DNA of 45,365 bases, taken from an uncultured Erysipelotrichaceae bacterium. Its GTDB lineage: Bacteria; Bacillota_I; Bacilli_A; RF39; UBA660. Positions 15,770 through 24,624 of the stretch are shown piece by piece (position 1 is the stretch's first letter; every line of letters begins with the position of its first letter). A model generated the notes under the pieces. The model was not told the origin of the DNA. It was given only the letters and a program-made list of their open reading frames with translations, and searched no databases. The position numbers and the translations under genes were made by a program. The DNA is taken from positions 1 to 45,365 of the forward strand of contig CACZQI010000003.1 in NCBI GenBank assembly GCA_902783345.1. Direction: 5' to 3'.

Positions 15770-16867
15770 ATGCTAAAAGCAGGTATAGTTGGTCTTCCTA
15801 ATGTAGGAAAAAGTACATTATTTAATGCGATAACTAAGAAAAATATCTTAGCAGCTAATTATCCTTTTGCTACAATTGATCCTAATGTTGGAGTTGTAAC
15901 TGTGCCAGATACTAGATTAGATTATTTATCTAATTTATATTTGCCAGAAAGAACAATATATACTACTTATGAGTTTACTGATATTGCTGGACTTGTTAAA
16001 GGGGCTTCTAATGGAGAAGGACTTGGTAATAAGTTTTTAAGCCATATTAGAGAAGTAGATGCTATTGTTGAAGTAGTTAGATGTTTTGAAGAGACTGATA
16101 TTATTCATGTTGAAGGAAGTATTGACCCAATTCGTGATATTGAAATTATTAATACTGAACTAATTATGAGTGATTTAGAACAAATTCAAAATCGTATTAA
16201 TAAAATTGGTAAAAAAGCTTCAATGACAAAAGATAAAAATGAACTTTTAGAAATAAATACTTTAAAAAAATGTGAAGATGCGCTTTTAAAAAATACACCA
16301 CTTCGAAGATTAGAATTTGATAAAGATGAACTTTTAGTGTTAAAACCATTTTGTTTAATAACTTTAAAACCAATTATTTATATGGCTAATGTTAATGAAG
16401 ATGATGCAATAGTAGGTCATAATGTCTATACTGATAAAGTAGCCGAATATGCAAGTAAAGAAAATGCAACAGTGGTAGTAGTTTGCGCTAAGATGGAAAG
16501 TGAACTATCTGAAATGGAAGATTCAGATAAAGAATTATTCTTAAAAGAGATGGGTATTCAAAATAGTGGTTTAGATAAATTAATTTTTGCTACTTATAAT
16601 TTACTTGGTTTAGAAACTTTCTTTACTTCAGGTAAAGATGAATGCAGAGCATGGACTTTTAAAAAAGGAATGAAGGCTCCAGAATGTGCTGGTATAATAC
16701 ATAGTGACTTTCAAAAAGGTTTTATTAAAGCCGAAGTTATGTCATTTGAAGATTTAAAAGAATATGGCTCAGAAATTAAAGTTAAAGAAAAAGGTAAAAT
16801 GCGTTTAGAAGGTAAAGATTACATTATGCAAGATGGCGATATTTGCTATTTTAGATTTAATGTATAA
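15770..16867 (+). CDS. ychF: Redox-regulated ATPase/GTPase YchF (Obg family)
   Basis: The 365-residue protein is a full-length YchF. The P-loop GLPNVGKST is at residues 7-15, followed by [14 protein letters not shown], the [10 protein letters not shown] switch II segment, the family's NVNE motif in place of NKxD, and the C-terminal TGS domain ending [15 protein letters not shown]. YchF prefers ATP and binds ribosomes. The ATG at 15770 begins the P-loop strand directly; an in-frame ATG at 15737 lies in the terminator and is rejected. Confidence 0.96.
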   Translation: MLKAGIVGLPNVGKSTLFNAITKKNILAANYPFATIDPNVGVVTVPDTRLDYLSNLYLPERTIYTTYEFTDIAGLVKGASNGEGLGNKFLSHIREVDAIVEVVRCFEETDIIHVEGSIDPIRDIEIINTELIMSDLEQIQNRINKIGKKASMTKDKNELLEINTLKKCEDALLKNTPLRRLEFDKDELLVLKPFCLITLKPIIYMANVNEDDAIVGHNVYTDKVAEYASKENATVVVVCAKMESELSEMEDSDKELFLKEMGIQNSGLDKLIFATYNLLGLETFFTSGKDECRAWTFKKGMKAPECAGIIHSDFQKGFIKAEVMSFEDLKEYGSEIKVKEKGKMRLEGKDYIMQDGDICYFRFNV

Positions 16868-16888
16868 ATATATTAGGGGGGTGAAAGT

Positions 16889-17230
16889 ATGTTAGAAAGT
16901 TTAAAAAAATTAAAAACTAGTTTATTAAAGAAAAAAGATACTTATAACAGAGGACAAAGTTTAGCAGATGATTGTAATGTTAAAGAATTAATATTAATGG
17001 TTGCTGCTTTAAATGGTTTTACAGTAGAAGATTACCGAATAATGCTAAATAAAATTATTAACGAATCTACTTATGAAAATCTACATGAAATTGAAGTGTT
17101 AATTAAAGTACTTAGAACTTCACATTATTTTGATGCTGTACGTTCAGATATTGCTTTAGAAATTAGTAATTTACATATTAAATATAATATGCTATTAAAT
17201 CAAAATAAAAGTAAATTTAATATGAAATAG
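16889..17230 (+). CDS. Orphan small helical protein, pair member 1
   Basis: A 113-residue soluble, helix-rich protein of unknown function, preceded by a strong GGGGGGTGA ribosome binding site 21 bases after ychF. The central part (VKELILMVAALNGFTVEDYR and a following helix) aligns in layout with the next gene, suggesting an old duplication. No terminator separates it from ychF, so co-transcription is likely. Confidence 0.7.
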   Translation: MLESLKKLKTSLLKKKDTYNRGQSLADDCNVKELILMVAALNGFTVEDYRIMLNKIINESTYENLHEIEVLIKVLRTSHYFDAVRSDIALEISNLHIKYNMLLNQNKSKFNMK

Positions 17231-17240
17231 GGTGGTTTAA

Positions 17241-17588
17241 ATGATAGATAATTTATTATTACTTAAAAAAGGATTAGAAAATGATATTCATTTTACTGAA
17301 TTAACCAGAGAAGAATTAGTTAAAACTTTAATTGATCTTAGTGATTTAGAACTTATTTGTTTATATATTAAATGTACTGGTAATTATACGTTAAGTGAAC
17401 TAAAATCTTTAATTGATTGTGTTAAATTAAATGTTACTAAAGAAAATGCTAAATATTTAAAATATTTAATCGATATTTTAAATAATAAACCTACATTTAT
17501 TAAGTATGAATTTAGTCAAGATATCATGGAATTACAAAAAATGTATGAAAGATATCTAACTTGGAATTCACCTATGAAAATATCTTAA
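17241..17588 (+). CDS. Orphan small helical protein, pair member 2
   Basis: A 115-residue soluble helical protein that I do not recognise. LSDLELICLYIKCTGNYTLS and the following helices parallel the preceding protein. RBS GGGTGG precedes the ATG by 6-7 nt. It ends in a terminator. Confidence 0.7.
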   Translation: MIDNLLLLKKGLENDIHFTELTREELVKTLIDLSDLELICLYIKCTGNYTLSELKSLIDCVKLNVTKENAKYLKYLIDILNNKPTFIKYEFSQDIMELQKMYERYLTWNSPMKIS

Positions 17589-17606
17589 GAGTTTAAACTC
17601 TTTTTT
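17587..17606 (+). terminator. Terminator of the ychF operon
   Basis: AAGAG (17587-17591) pairs with CTCTT (17598-17602) through a palindromic TTTAAA centre, followed by a T-run. Confidence 0.75.
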
Positions 17607-17658
17607 CTTGCTTAAAAACTGATATTAGAGTAATATATGGTATTGAAAGGAAGGGTTT

Positions 17659-18984
17659 ATGGAAGATGTAATTAAATATATTAAATCCTTAAATATTTAT
17701 GAAGATGATAATGTTGTTTTAGCATGTTCTTATGGCCCTGATTCTATGTGCTTGTTAGACATTTTAAAAAAATTAAATATAAATGTAATAGTAGCCCATG
17801 TTAATCATAAATATCGCAAAGAATCTGATAAAGAATATAATGATTTAAAAAAGTATTGTGAGGATAATAATCTTTCCTTTGAAGGAAAAGTTTTAACTGA
17901 AGAAGTAAAGGGCAATAGAGAAGAATTTTATCGTAAATTTAGATATGATTTTTTTGCTGAATTAGTAAAAAAATATCAGACTAAATACTTATTTACGGCT
18001 CATCATGGTGATGATTTAGTTGAAACGGTTCTTATGAGATTATCAAGAGGTGCTTCTTTTAAAGGATATGCTGGTTTTAATATAAGAACTAAAATAAATG
18101 ATTATGAAATAATTAGACCTCTTATTTTAATAAATAAAGATGATATTTTAAAATATGTAAAAGAAAATAATATTCCCTATGCAATAGATGCAACCAACTT
18201 AGAAAATATTTATACTCGAAATAAATATCGTAATGAAATATTACCAATATTAAAAGAAATAAATCCTGATATACATAAAAAATTTATAAAATTTAGCCAT
18301 CTTATTAATGAATATAGTGATTATTTAGATAATGAAACTAATAATTTATATAGTAAATTATATATAAATAATCATTTAGATTTAAATGAGTTTAATCTTT
18401 ATCCTTTACTACTTAGAAAAGAATTATTAAAGAAAGTGCTTTTTAATATTTATGAAAAAGATATTAATAGAATTAATGATACTCATTTAGATTTAATATT
18501 TGATTTAATTGATAATGATAAGAAAAATAGTTTTATTAATTTACCTAATAATTTAATTGTTAGAAAATATTATAATATTATTGAATTTGTAGAAAATACT
18601 ATTAAAGAAGATTATGATTTAATTTTTGATAATGAAATAATTAAAGATAATTGGTCTTTATTAAAAGTAGATAATACTGATATTATTAAAAGTAATTACT
18701 TAATAAGACTAAATAGTGCGGATATTAAATTGCCACTTCATGTTAGAAATAGAAAAGTTCAAGATAAAATTGAGCTTAAAAATGGCACTAAAAAAGTTGG
18801 GGAAATATTAAGTGAAGCTAAAATGCCTAAACATATTAGAGATATTTATCCAATCGTAACTGATGATAAGGGTAAAATATTGTGGATTCCTGGCGTTAAA
18901 AAAAGCAAATTTGATAAACAAATAAATGAAGATTATGATATAATAATTAAGTATATTAAAAAGGAGAGAAAAAATGAAAAATAA
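17659..18984 (+). CDS. tilS: tRNA(Ile)-lysidine synthetase TilS
   Basis: TilS modifies C34 of the CAU-anticodon tRNA-Ile to lysidine, so that AUA is read as Ile. The 441-residue protein has the PP-loop SYGPDS at 24-29 (usual form SGGxDS; the first Gly is replaced by Tyr), VAHVNHKYR near 46-54, the linker domain, and a C-terminal TilS domain near 380-435. This matters here because ATA codons are used very often. It overlaps ftsH by 11 nt; tilS-ftsH linkage is typical of Bacilli (hpt is missing between them). Confidence 0.95.
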   Translation: MEDVIKYIKSLNIYEDDNVVLACSYGPDSMCLLDILKKLNINVIVAHVNHKYRKESDKEYNDLKKYCEDNNLSFEGKVLTEEVKGNREEFYRKFRYDFFAELVKKYQTKYLFTAHHGDDLVETVLMRLSRGASFKGYAGFNIRTKINDYEIIRPLILINKDDILKYVKENNIPYAIDATNLENIYTRNKYRNEILPILKEINPDIHKKFIKFSHLINEYSDYLDNETNNLYSKLYINNHLDLNEFNLYPLLLRKELLKKVLFNIYEKDINRINDTHLDLIFDLIDNDKKNSFINLPNNLIVRKYYNIIEFVENTIKEDYDLIFDNEIIKDNWSLLKVDNTDIIKSNYLIRLNSADIKLPLHVRNRKVQDKIELKNGTKKVGEILSEAKMPKHIRDIYPIVTDDKGKILWIPGVKKSKFDKQINEDYDIIIKYIKKERKNEK

Positions 18985-20908
18985 AAATGATATTAAACAA
19001 ATGGTTCCTTATTTTTTACTTTTTATAGTAATGATAGGAATTGTAGTGTTTTATAATTTATCTAAATACAAAGTAAATGAATTTACTTATGATATGCTTA
19101 TTAGTGAGTTATCTAAAAGTTCAGTTAAAGAAATAACAATAACTCCTAAAAATAGTAGTGGAGTATATTATATTACAGGTAAATTAAATACATATGCAGA
19201 AACAGAAAGCTTTAAGGTTAATGTACCACTTGCGGAAACAGTATTAGAAAGAGTAATGAAATATACTGATGATTCTAATATTAAAGTTAATACTAATGCT
19301 AATCCAGAAAGTAGTAGTTTAGTAGCTGTACTTGTTAATGTTGTACCAACTGCTATATTAATAGGCGCTATGTTATTTATTTTAGTTAAATTAAGTGGAA
19401 CTAATAAAAATAGTATGGATTTTGGTCGTAGTAAAGCTAAATTATCTCAACAAGCAGAAGCTCATTTTAGTGATGTAGCTGGTTTAGTTGAAGAAAAAGA
19501 AGAAGTTTCAGAACTTATTGACTTCTTAAAAAATCCTAAGAAATTTCAAAAACTTGGAGCTAGAATTCCTAAAGGTGTCCTTTTAGTAGGGCCTCCAGGA
19601 ACTGGTAAAACGCTACTTGCTAAAGCTGTTGCTGGGGAAGCTAATGTTCCATTTTATTACATAAGTGGTTCTGACTTTGTTGAATTATTTGTTGGTGTTG
19701 GAGCAAGCCGTGTTCGTGATATGTTTAAACAGGCTAAACAAACTGCGCCTTGTCTTATCTTTATCGATGAAATAGATGCAGTTGGTCGTCAAAGAGGTAC
19801 TGGTCTTGGTGGAGGCCATGATGAAAGAGAGCAAACACTAAACCAATTACTTACAGAGATGGATGGATTTGGAGCTAATGAAGGGATCATTATTATTGCC
19901 GCAACTAATAGACCTGATGTATTAGACCCTGCCCTTTTAAGACCAGGTAGATTTGATAGACAAGTAACAGTTAGTTTACCAGATCAAAAAGAAAGAAAAG
20001 CTATCCTAGATGTTCATGCTCGAAATAAAATATTTGAAAAAAGCGTTAGTTTAGAAAATATTTCTAAAAGAACACCTGGATTTAGTGGTGCCGACTTAGA
20101 AAACTTACTTAACGAAGCAGCCCTTCTTGCTGTTAGAAGAAATAAAAATGCAATTGGAATGGCCGAAATAGATGAAGCAACCGATAGAGTATTAATGGGA
20201 CCAGCTAAAGTAAGCCGTACAATAAATGAAGAAGAAAAACGTTTAGTATCTATCCATGAATCAGGACATGCTGTTATTGGATTAAAATTAAAAGATGCTG
20301 ATGAAGTTCATAAAATAACTATTATTCCAAGAGGAGTTGCTGGTGGATATACAATGATGCTTCCTAAAGAAGAAAAAATATCTATTGCTACTAAAACTCA
20401 ATTACTTGCTCAAATTACAGGACTTCTTGGAGGACGAGTAGCTGAAGAATTATACTTTGGAGAAATTACAACTGGTGCATCAGATGACTTTAAAAAAGCC
20501 ACTAAAATAGCGCGTGCAATGGTAACTACTTATGGTATGAGTGATTTAGGACCTGTTCAACTTGAACATCCTTCAGAAAGTGTCTTTTTAGGAAGAGACT
20601 ATAATAATAAGAGTCAAAACTTTAGTGATACAGTTGCACTTGAAATAGATAATGAAGTTCGTAAAATAATGGATGAATGTTATCAAAATGCTACTAAAAT
20701 TTTAAAAGATAATAAAGATTTAGTTAAACTTTTAGCTGATACTTTAGTTGAAAGAGAAACTATTACTAAAGAAGAAATTGATGAACTTGTAGCAACTGGT
20801 AAAATATCAACAGTAGAAGAATATGTTATAACTGATGACGAAGAAGTAAAAGAAACATCTAAAAAATCAAAGAAAAGTACGAAAAAAGAGGATTCTAGTA
20901 ACAATTAG
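18974..20908 (+). CDS. ftsH: ATP-dependent zinc metalloprotease FtsH
   Basis: FtsH degrades membrane and regulatory proteins. The 644-residue protein has two membrane helices (about 9-28 and 116-138) around an extracytoplasmic domain, an AAA+ module with Walker A GPPGTGKT at 206-213, Walker [10 protein letters not shown], the second region of homology, and the zinc site HESGH at 428-432. The acidic/Lys-rich C-terminal tail is normal. RBS AAGGAGAG is inside the end of tilS. Confidence 0.98.
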   Translation: MKNKNDIKQMVPYFLLFIVMIGIVVFYNLSKYKVNEFTYDMLISELSKSSVKEITITPKNSSGVYYITGKLNTYAETESFKVNVPLAETVLERVMKYTDDSNIKVNTNANPESSSLVAVLVNVVPTAILIGAMLFILVKLSGTNKNSMDFGRSKAKLSQQAEAHFSDVAGLVEEKEEVSELIDFLKNPKKFQKLGARIPKGVLLVGPPGTGKTLLAKAVAGEANVPFYYISGSDFVELFVGVGASRVRDMFKQAKQTAPCLIFIDEIDAVGRQRGTGLGGGHDEREQTLNQLLTEMDGFGANEGIIIIAATNRPDVLDPALLRPGRFDRQVTVSLPDQKERKAILDVHARNKIFEKSVSLENISKRTPGFSGADLENLLNEAALLAVRRNKNAIGMAEIDEATDRVLMGPAKVSRTINEEEKRLVSIHESGHAVIGLKLKDADEVHKITIIPRGVAGGYTMMLPKEEKISIATKTQLLAQITGLLGGRVAEELYFGEITTGASDDFKKATKIARAMVTTYGMSDLGPVQLEHPSESVFLGRDYNNKSQNFSDTVALEIDNEVRKIMDECYQNATKILKDNKDLVKLLADTLVERETITKEEIDELVATGKISTVEEYVITDDEEVKETSKKSKKSTKKEDSSNN

Positions 20909-20919
20909 AATTCTTTTTT
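20889..20919 (+). terminator. Terminator of tilS-ftsH
   Basis: AGGATTCTA (20889-20897) pairs with TAGAATTCT (20906-20914, one G-U), followed by TTTTT. Confidence 0.8.
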
Positions 20920-20924
20920 ATATT

Positions 20925-21023
20925 AAAAAAGTTAAGAAAACGTTAAAAAACGCTAGCAAAAAAGTCCAGAAAACGTTAAAAATTATTATTAAAAAAGCCC
21001 AGAAAACGGACATTAAATAGCTC
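20925..21023. repeat. Three 33-bp tandem repeats
   Basis: Three units start exactly 33 bp apart at 20925, 20958 and 20991. The core is AAAAAAG-N3-AGAAAACG followed in two units by TTAAAAA; the last unit has diverged after ACG. No coding frame runs through them. The third unit also provides AAAAGCCCA, which pairs with TGGGCTTTT at 21039-21047. The function could be a binding array or a degenerate mobile or structural element. Confidence 0.7.
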
Positions 21024-21080
21024 TAGATACCTAATAATTGGGCTTTTAATAAATGGCTATTGTTTTATAAAAATAAAATA

Positions 21081-21122
21081 AAAAGAACTAGTTACAAGTT
21101 AAACTGTTACTAATTCTTTTTT
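21081..21122. terminator. Terminator of the XRE regulator gene
   Basis: An imperfect inverted repeat (21081-21096 with 21105-21120, two mismatches) flanked by A- and T-runs. It covers the 3' end of the minus-strand gene and could act from both sides. Confidence 0.6.
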
Positions 21123-21398
21123 GTTTTCTTTATAAGTTTTATGATAAAACATATCAACTCTTTTAGGTAAGTCTTTAGCTTCGATTGCTGTTTTTTCATT
21201 AAATAATAAAATAGGCTTAATATTTAAAGATGTGGCTATATAATCAATGTTTTTGCATGTTAAATTAGCATGTCCATTTTCAATCGTACTTATATAAGCC
21301 ATTTTAAAACCTGTTAAGTCAGCAAAATCCTCTTGCGTTAACTTTTTTTGATAACGATACCATTTTGTGTTTAGTCCAACTAATTCCATTAAATTCAT
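21099..21398 (-). CDS. XRE-family HTH transcriptional regulator
   Basis: The 99-residue protein contains a Cro/CI-type helix-turn-helix at about 10-65: KWYRYQKKLTQEDFADLTGF, then ISTIENGHANLTC for the recognition region. The short C-terminal extension has no recognised sensor domain. RBS GAGGTGAT precedes the ATG. It is divergent from the orphan gene at 21556. The 157-bp space between holds two palindromes, so it may control both genes. Confidence 0.85.
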   Translation of the reverse strand: MNLMELVGLNTKWYRYQKKLTQEDFADLTGFKMAYISTIENGHANLTCKNIDYIATSLNIKPILLFNEKTAIEAKDLPKRVDMFYHKTYKENKKELVTV

Positions 21399-21420
21399 TA
21401 AATCACCTCATTATTAGATG

Positions 21421-21435
21421 TACTTATATTAAGTA
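21421..21435. promoter_or_regulatory. Palindromic operator candidate near the XRE gene
   Basis: TACTTA-TAT-TAAGTA is a perfect inverted repeat 22 bp upstream of the regulator's start codon, where autorepression would act. Confidence 0.5.
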
Positions 21436-21474
21436 TAAATTTAAATAACTTTTATCTTAATAATAATAAAACTT

Positions 21475-21492
21475 GTTAATATAAATATTAAC
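21475..21492. promoter_or_regulatory. 18-bp perfect palindrome upstream of the orphan gene
   Basis: GTTAATAT-AA-ATATTAAC lies 12 bp upstream of the -35 hexamer of the next promoter. AT-rich palindromes arise easily here, but the position suits a regulator site. Confidence 0.45.
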
Positions 21493-21504
21493 ATTATATA
21501 TTAA

Positions 21505-21532
21505 TTGACTTTTTATAAAAATATAGTATAAT
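21505..21532 (+). promoter_or_regulatory. Promoter of the orphan gene at 21556
   Basis: TTGACT (21505-21510), 16-nt spacer, TATAAT (21527-21532). Confidence 0.7.
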
Positions 21533-21555
21533 ACTGTTTCGCATGGGGTGATATA

Positions 21556-22104
21556 ATGAAAAAATATGTAATTAAAAGAAATGAAGTAATGGCAGGAACT
21601 CTTACAATGGTATTACCTGTAAAAATAGAAAATATGTCTGAAAATATTAATAGTAATTTTTTAGACTATGAAGGATTTGCTAGTATTAATGTAAGAGGAA
21701 TGTTATTTAAATTTAATGAAAAATTAAATGCTAAAGATTTAATTTATACAACACCTACTAAATATAATGTAGAATATATTAATGTAAAAGATAAATTTAA
21801 TTTTGTTATAACTAATCTTTTAGAATTAGATAAATTACTTAAATATTTAGGATTCAATGATAGTTTAACTAAAGATGATGTAGATAAAGTATTTAATATG
21901 TTAATTAAGCATAAATCATGGTTAAATCGTAATAGTAACTTATTTGGAATTACAAGAAATTTATTAGGTGAGTATTCATATGATAAAGATAATGCTACTT
22001 TCTCTGGAGAAATGTATAAAAAATTAGATATTATTCAATGCGCTGGTTATAAACCTTATGAAGATGAGCCAGGGTATAGTTTAATTAAAAAATTAAATAG
22101 TTAA
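21556..22104 (+). CDS. Orphan protein divergent from the XRE regulator
   Basis: A 182-residue soluble, mixed alpha/beta protein with no domain I recognise, no signal peptide and no membrane helix. The N-terminus KKYVIKRNEVMAGTLTMVLP is beta-rich; the middle has LDKLLKYLGFNDSLTKDDVD, a helical stretch. RBS GGGGTGAT precedes the ATG. It has its own promoter and terminator, so it forms a two-gene module with the regulator. Confidence 0.7.
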   Translation: MKKYVIKRNEVMAGTLTMVLPVKIENMSENINSNFLDYEGFASINVRGMLFKFNEKLNAKDLIYTTPTKYNVEYINVKDKFNFVITNLLELDKLLKYLGFNDSLTKDDVDKVFNMLIKHKSWLNRNSNLFGITRNLLGEYSYDKDNATFSGEMYKKLDIIQCAGYKPYEDEPGYSLIKKLNS

Positions 22105-22124
22105 GGATTATTTCTTAACTTTTT
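22099..22124 (+). terminator. Terminator of the orphan gene
   Basis: AGTTAAG (22099-22105) pairs with CTTAACT (22114-22120), followed by TTTTT. Confidence 0.8.
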
Positions 22125-22222
22125 ATTTGCTGTTAATACTAAAACTTTGACCTTTAAATACTTAATTTTTTTAATAATCATATTAGCCAGCTAAAAAAAT
22201 TGTTATTTTTGCTATTTATTAA

Positions 22223-22260
22223 AACATTTTGCTACCATATACGGCAAAATATGTTATAAT
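22223..22260 (+). promoter_or_regulatory. Promoter of the GLUG protein with overlapping inverted repeat
   Basis: TG at 22252-22253 and TATAAT at 22255-22260 form an extended -10. ACATTTTGC (22223-22231) and GCAAAATATGT (22244-22254) form an inverted repeat over the -35 region up to the -10, a position suited to a repressor. The leader (22267-22352) can form AGACA/TGTCT hairpins. Confidence 0.55.
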
Positions 22261-22352
22261 TAATCTAAGATAAGACAATCAGACATATTTTTTATGTGTC
22301 TTATGTTATAAAAATAAAGATTATATCTAATATTTTGAAAGTAGGGAATTTT

Positions 22353-24500
22353 ATGTCAAAAAGGAATAAAATACTTGTAAGTATATCTATAATAGTACTT
22401 TTCATTATTAGTTTACTTGTTAGTTATGCATTTTTTAGTGCAAGAATATATGGAAATGAAAGTACAAGTACTATAGTAGGTACTGCAGCATATTTAGAAT
22501 TAACATTTTCAGATGGAAATAAGCAAATAAATGCAAGTAATATAGTACCAGGTTGGAGTGACTCAAAAACATTTAGTGTTGAAAATACAGGAGAAGAAAC
22601 AGCATACTATATAATTAAAATAACAGATATAACAAATCCATTTGTCTATGGTGGAATAAACTATAAAATAGATAAAGGAAATACTAGTGTAGTAGCTAAA
22701 GAAACATTACCACTAGATACCATACCAGTAACAAGCGTAATAGAAATACCTGTCAATACTACACATGAATACACTATAACAACATATTATGATTCTATAG
22801 AAGAAAGTCAAAAAGCTGACTTAGGTAAATCATTTTCCTACACAGTAACAATTGAAGCAGTAAACAAAAAAGAAATAAGTTATATAGAAGACTTAGTGGA
22901 TTTATCAAATGCAGTTAATAATGGAAATACATATGAAAACACATGGTTTTTACAAACAAGGGATTTAGACTTTAATGATACTACTAGTTATAGAAATGCG
23001 AATGACACCATAACTTATGGAGATTATAATGGAGATGGCACAGTAGAAAGTATAAAAACTGAGCTTACAACTGGCAAAGGATTTATTCCAATAGGCAAAT
23101 CAAGTGCAGCAACTACTAGATTTTGGGGAGCATATGATGGGCAAAACCACCGAGTAGATAATTTGTATATATATGACACTGATGATAGTAATACTAAAAG
23201 GTATGCGTTAATAGGTCAAGCACAAAACGCAGTAATTCAAAATATAACAACAAGTGGAGATGTTACAGGAATTGGACGCAACAATGTAGCTGGGGTTATA
23301 GGTAGTATATATAATGGAGTAATTAATAATTGCCATAGCAGTGCAAATGTAACAAAAACAACAAATAATAATGCAGCTGGCGGCTTACTTGCAACAGCAA
23401 CAGGAACAGTTTATATAAGAAATAGTAGTTTCGCAGGAAGTGCAATGGGTTCAGATCATATTGCAGGAGTTGCTGGATATTTAGATAATAATTCAACATT
23501 AATAATAGAAAAATCACATAATGAAGGAGAAATCATAAACAATGTAGGAATGACTGCTGCTGGAATACTAGGTAATGTTAATGGAACTGCTGCTACTACA
23601 AAAATCTATAATTCATACAATACTGGAAACATAGTTATAACTAGAACTACTAGTGCAGATACTTTTTCTGGTGGTATTTGTGGACGTATTCAGGGCTCTT
23701 TTTATATGACTAATTCATATAATACGGGGAGTATATCTTTTGCGGCGGATACTCCGGTTGCTGCTAAGTACATTAGCGGTTTAGTTGGTAAAATTAATTC
23801 GGGTGTTATTATTAATTCTTATAATGCAGGTGCAATAACTGGTGGTTCCACAATAGGGGGATTAATTGCATATAAGAATAGTACAGACTCTCATATAATT
23901 ATAAATAAATGTTATAATTCTGGTGATATAGTGACTGGATATGCTACAGGATATTTAGGTGGAATATTGGGTTTTTCAAATTATAATCAAAAAAGTAAAA
24001 CGGTAGTTTTAAATAGTTATAATACTGGTAATATTACAGGTGGTTCTGTAGCTGGTGGTATATTTGCATACCTTAATACTAGTGTATATCCAATAAATAC
24101 ATATAATAGTGGTTCAATAACGTCAAATAATACCGCTTCTGGAATAGTTGGGCAGAATCAATCAAGATTTTTATACTTTAATAACGTATTTAATTTTGGC
24201 CAAATAAATGGTGCTAGTACATCATATGGGTTATATTATAGAAATAGTGGCAATACTAATAGTATTACTAAATCATACTATTTAGCAGGAATTGCAGGTA
24301 GTAATATAAGTGGATATACTGGTACGTCTAAAACAAGTGCTGAAATGGCAAGTACTGATTTTGTAAATTTATTAAATCAAAATAAGCGTGCTATTGATTT
24401 AAGTACAATATATGATGGAGCATTAGCAGATTATGCTGATTATGAACTATCTGATTGGAAATATGATAGTACTAAAGGATATCCTGTTTTAGATAATTAA
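22353..24500 (+). CDS. Large GLUG-repeat surface protein with TasA/camelysin-like N-terminus
   Basis: A 715-residue exported protein. Residues 1-30 hold a membrane/signal segment ending VSYAFFSARIYG, reminiscent of SipW-dependent TasA/CalY proteins. Residues 30-190 form a beta-sandwich-like region (WSDSKTFSVENTGEETAYY). From about 195, many GLUG-like units follow (pattern GG-I-G, then N-x-YNTG or similar) that should stack as a beta-helix. No LPxTG-type anchor is present, so it stays bound by its N-terminus or is released. The start at 22353 has GTAGGGA upstream. Codon choice shifts near 23650 (see findings). Confidence 0.75.
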   Translation: MSKRNKILVSISIIVLFIISLLVSYAFFSARIYGNESTSTIVGTAAYLELTFSDGNKQINASNIVPGWSDSKTFSVENTGEETAYYIIKITDITNPFVYGGINYKIDKGNTSVVAKETLPLDTIPVTSVIEIPVNTTHEYTITTYYDSIEESQKADLGKSFSYTVTIEAVNKKEISYIEDLVDLSNAVNNGNTYENTWFLQTRDLDFNDTTSYRNANDTITYGDYNGDGTVESIKTELTTGKGFIPIGKSSAATTRFWGAYDGQNHRVDNLYIYDTDDSNTKRYALIGQAQNAVIQNITTSGDVTGIGRNNVAGVIGSIYNGVINNCHSSANVTKTTNNNAAGGLLATATGTVYIRNSSFAGSAMGSDHIAGVAGYLDNNSTLIIEKSHNEGEIINNVGMTAAGILGNVNGTAATTKIYNSYNTGNIVITRTTSADTFSGGICGRIQGSFYMTNSYNTGSISFAADTPVAAKYISGLVGKINSGVIINSYNAGAITGGSTIGGLIAYKNSTDSHIIINKCYNSGDIVTGYATGYLGGILGFSNYNQKSKTVVLNSYNTGNITGGSVAGGIFAYLNTSVYPINTYNSGSITSNNTASGIVGQNQSRFLYFNNVFNFGQINGASTSYGLYYRNSGNTNSITKSYYLAGIAGSNISGYTGTSKTSAEMASTDFVNLLNQNKRAIDLSTIYDGALADYADYELSDWKYDSTKGYPVLDN

Positions 24501-24521
24501 GTTCTTTAATTAGAACTTTTT
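24499..24521 (+). terminator. Terminator of the GLUG-repeat gene
   Basis: AAGTTCT (24499-24505) pairs with AGAACTT (24512-24518), followed by a long T-run. Confidence 0.85.
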
Positions 24522-24589
24522 TTCTTGTTTTAAAAATTATAAATTATTGCTAAAAACAATCAAAAATAGAACACATCTTTCCTATTATA

Positions 24590-24598
24590 TGGTAAAAT
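24590..24598 (+). promoter_or_regulatory. Possible extended -10 promoter of parA
   Basis: TG at 24590-24591, one base, then TAAAAT (24593-24598), 27 bp before the parA start. Confidence 0.45.
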
Positions 24599-24624
24599 AT
24601 TGTAAGTAGTGAGAGTGGTATATT

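Noticed and set aside
20925..21023. CRISPR array
   Set aside because: The unit is 33 bp in total with almost no spacer, the copies are imperfect, only three exist and no cas gene is near.
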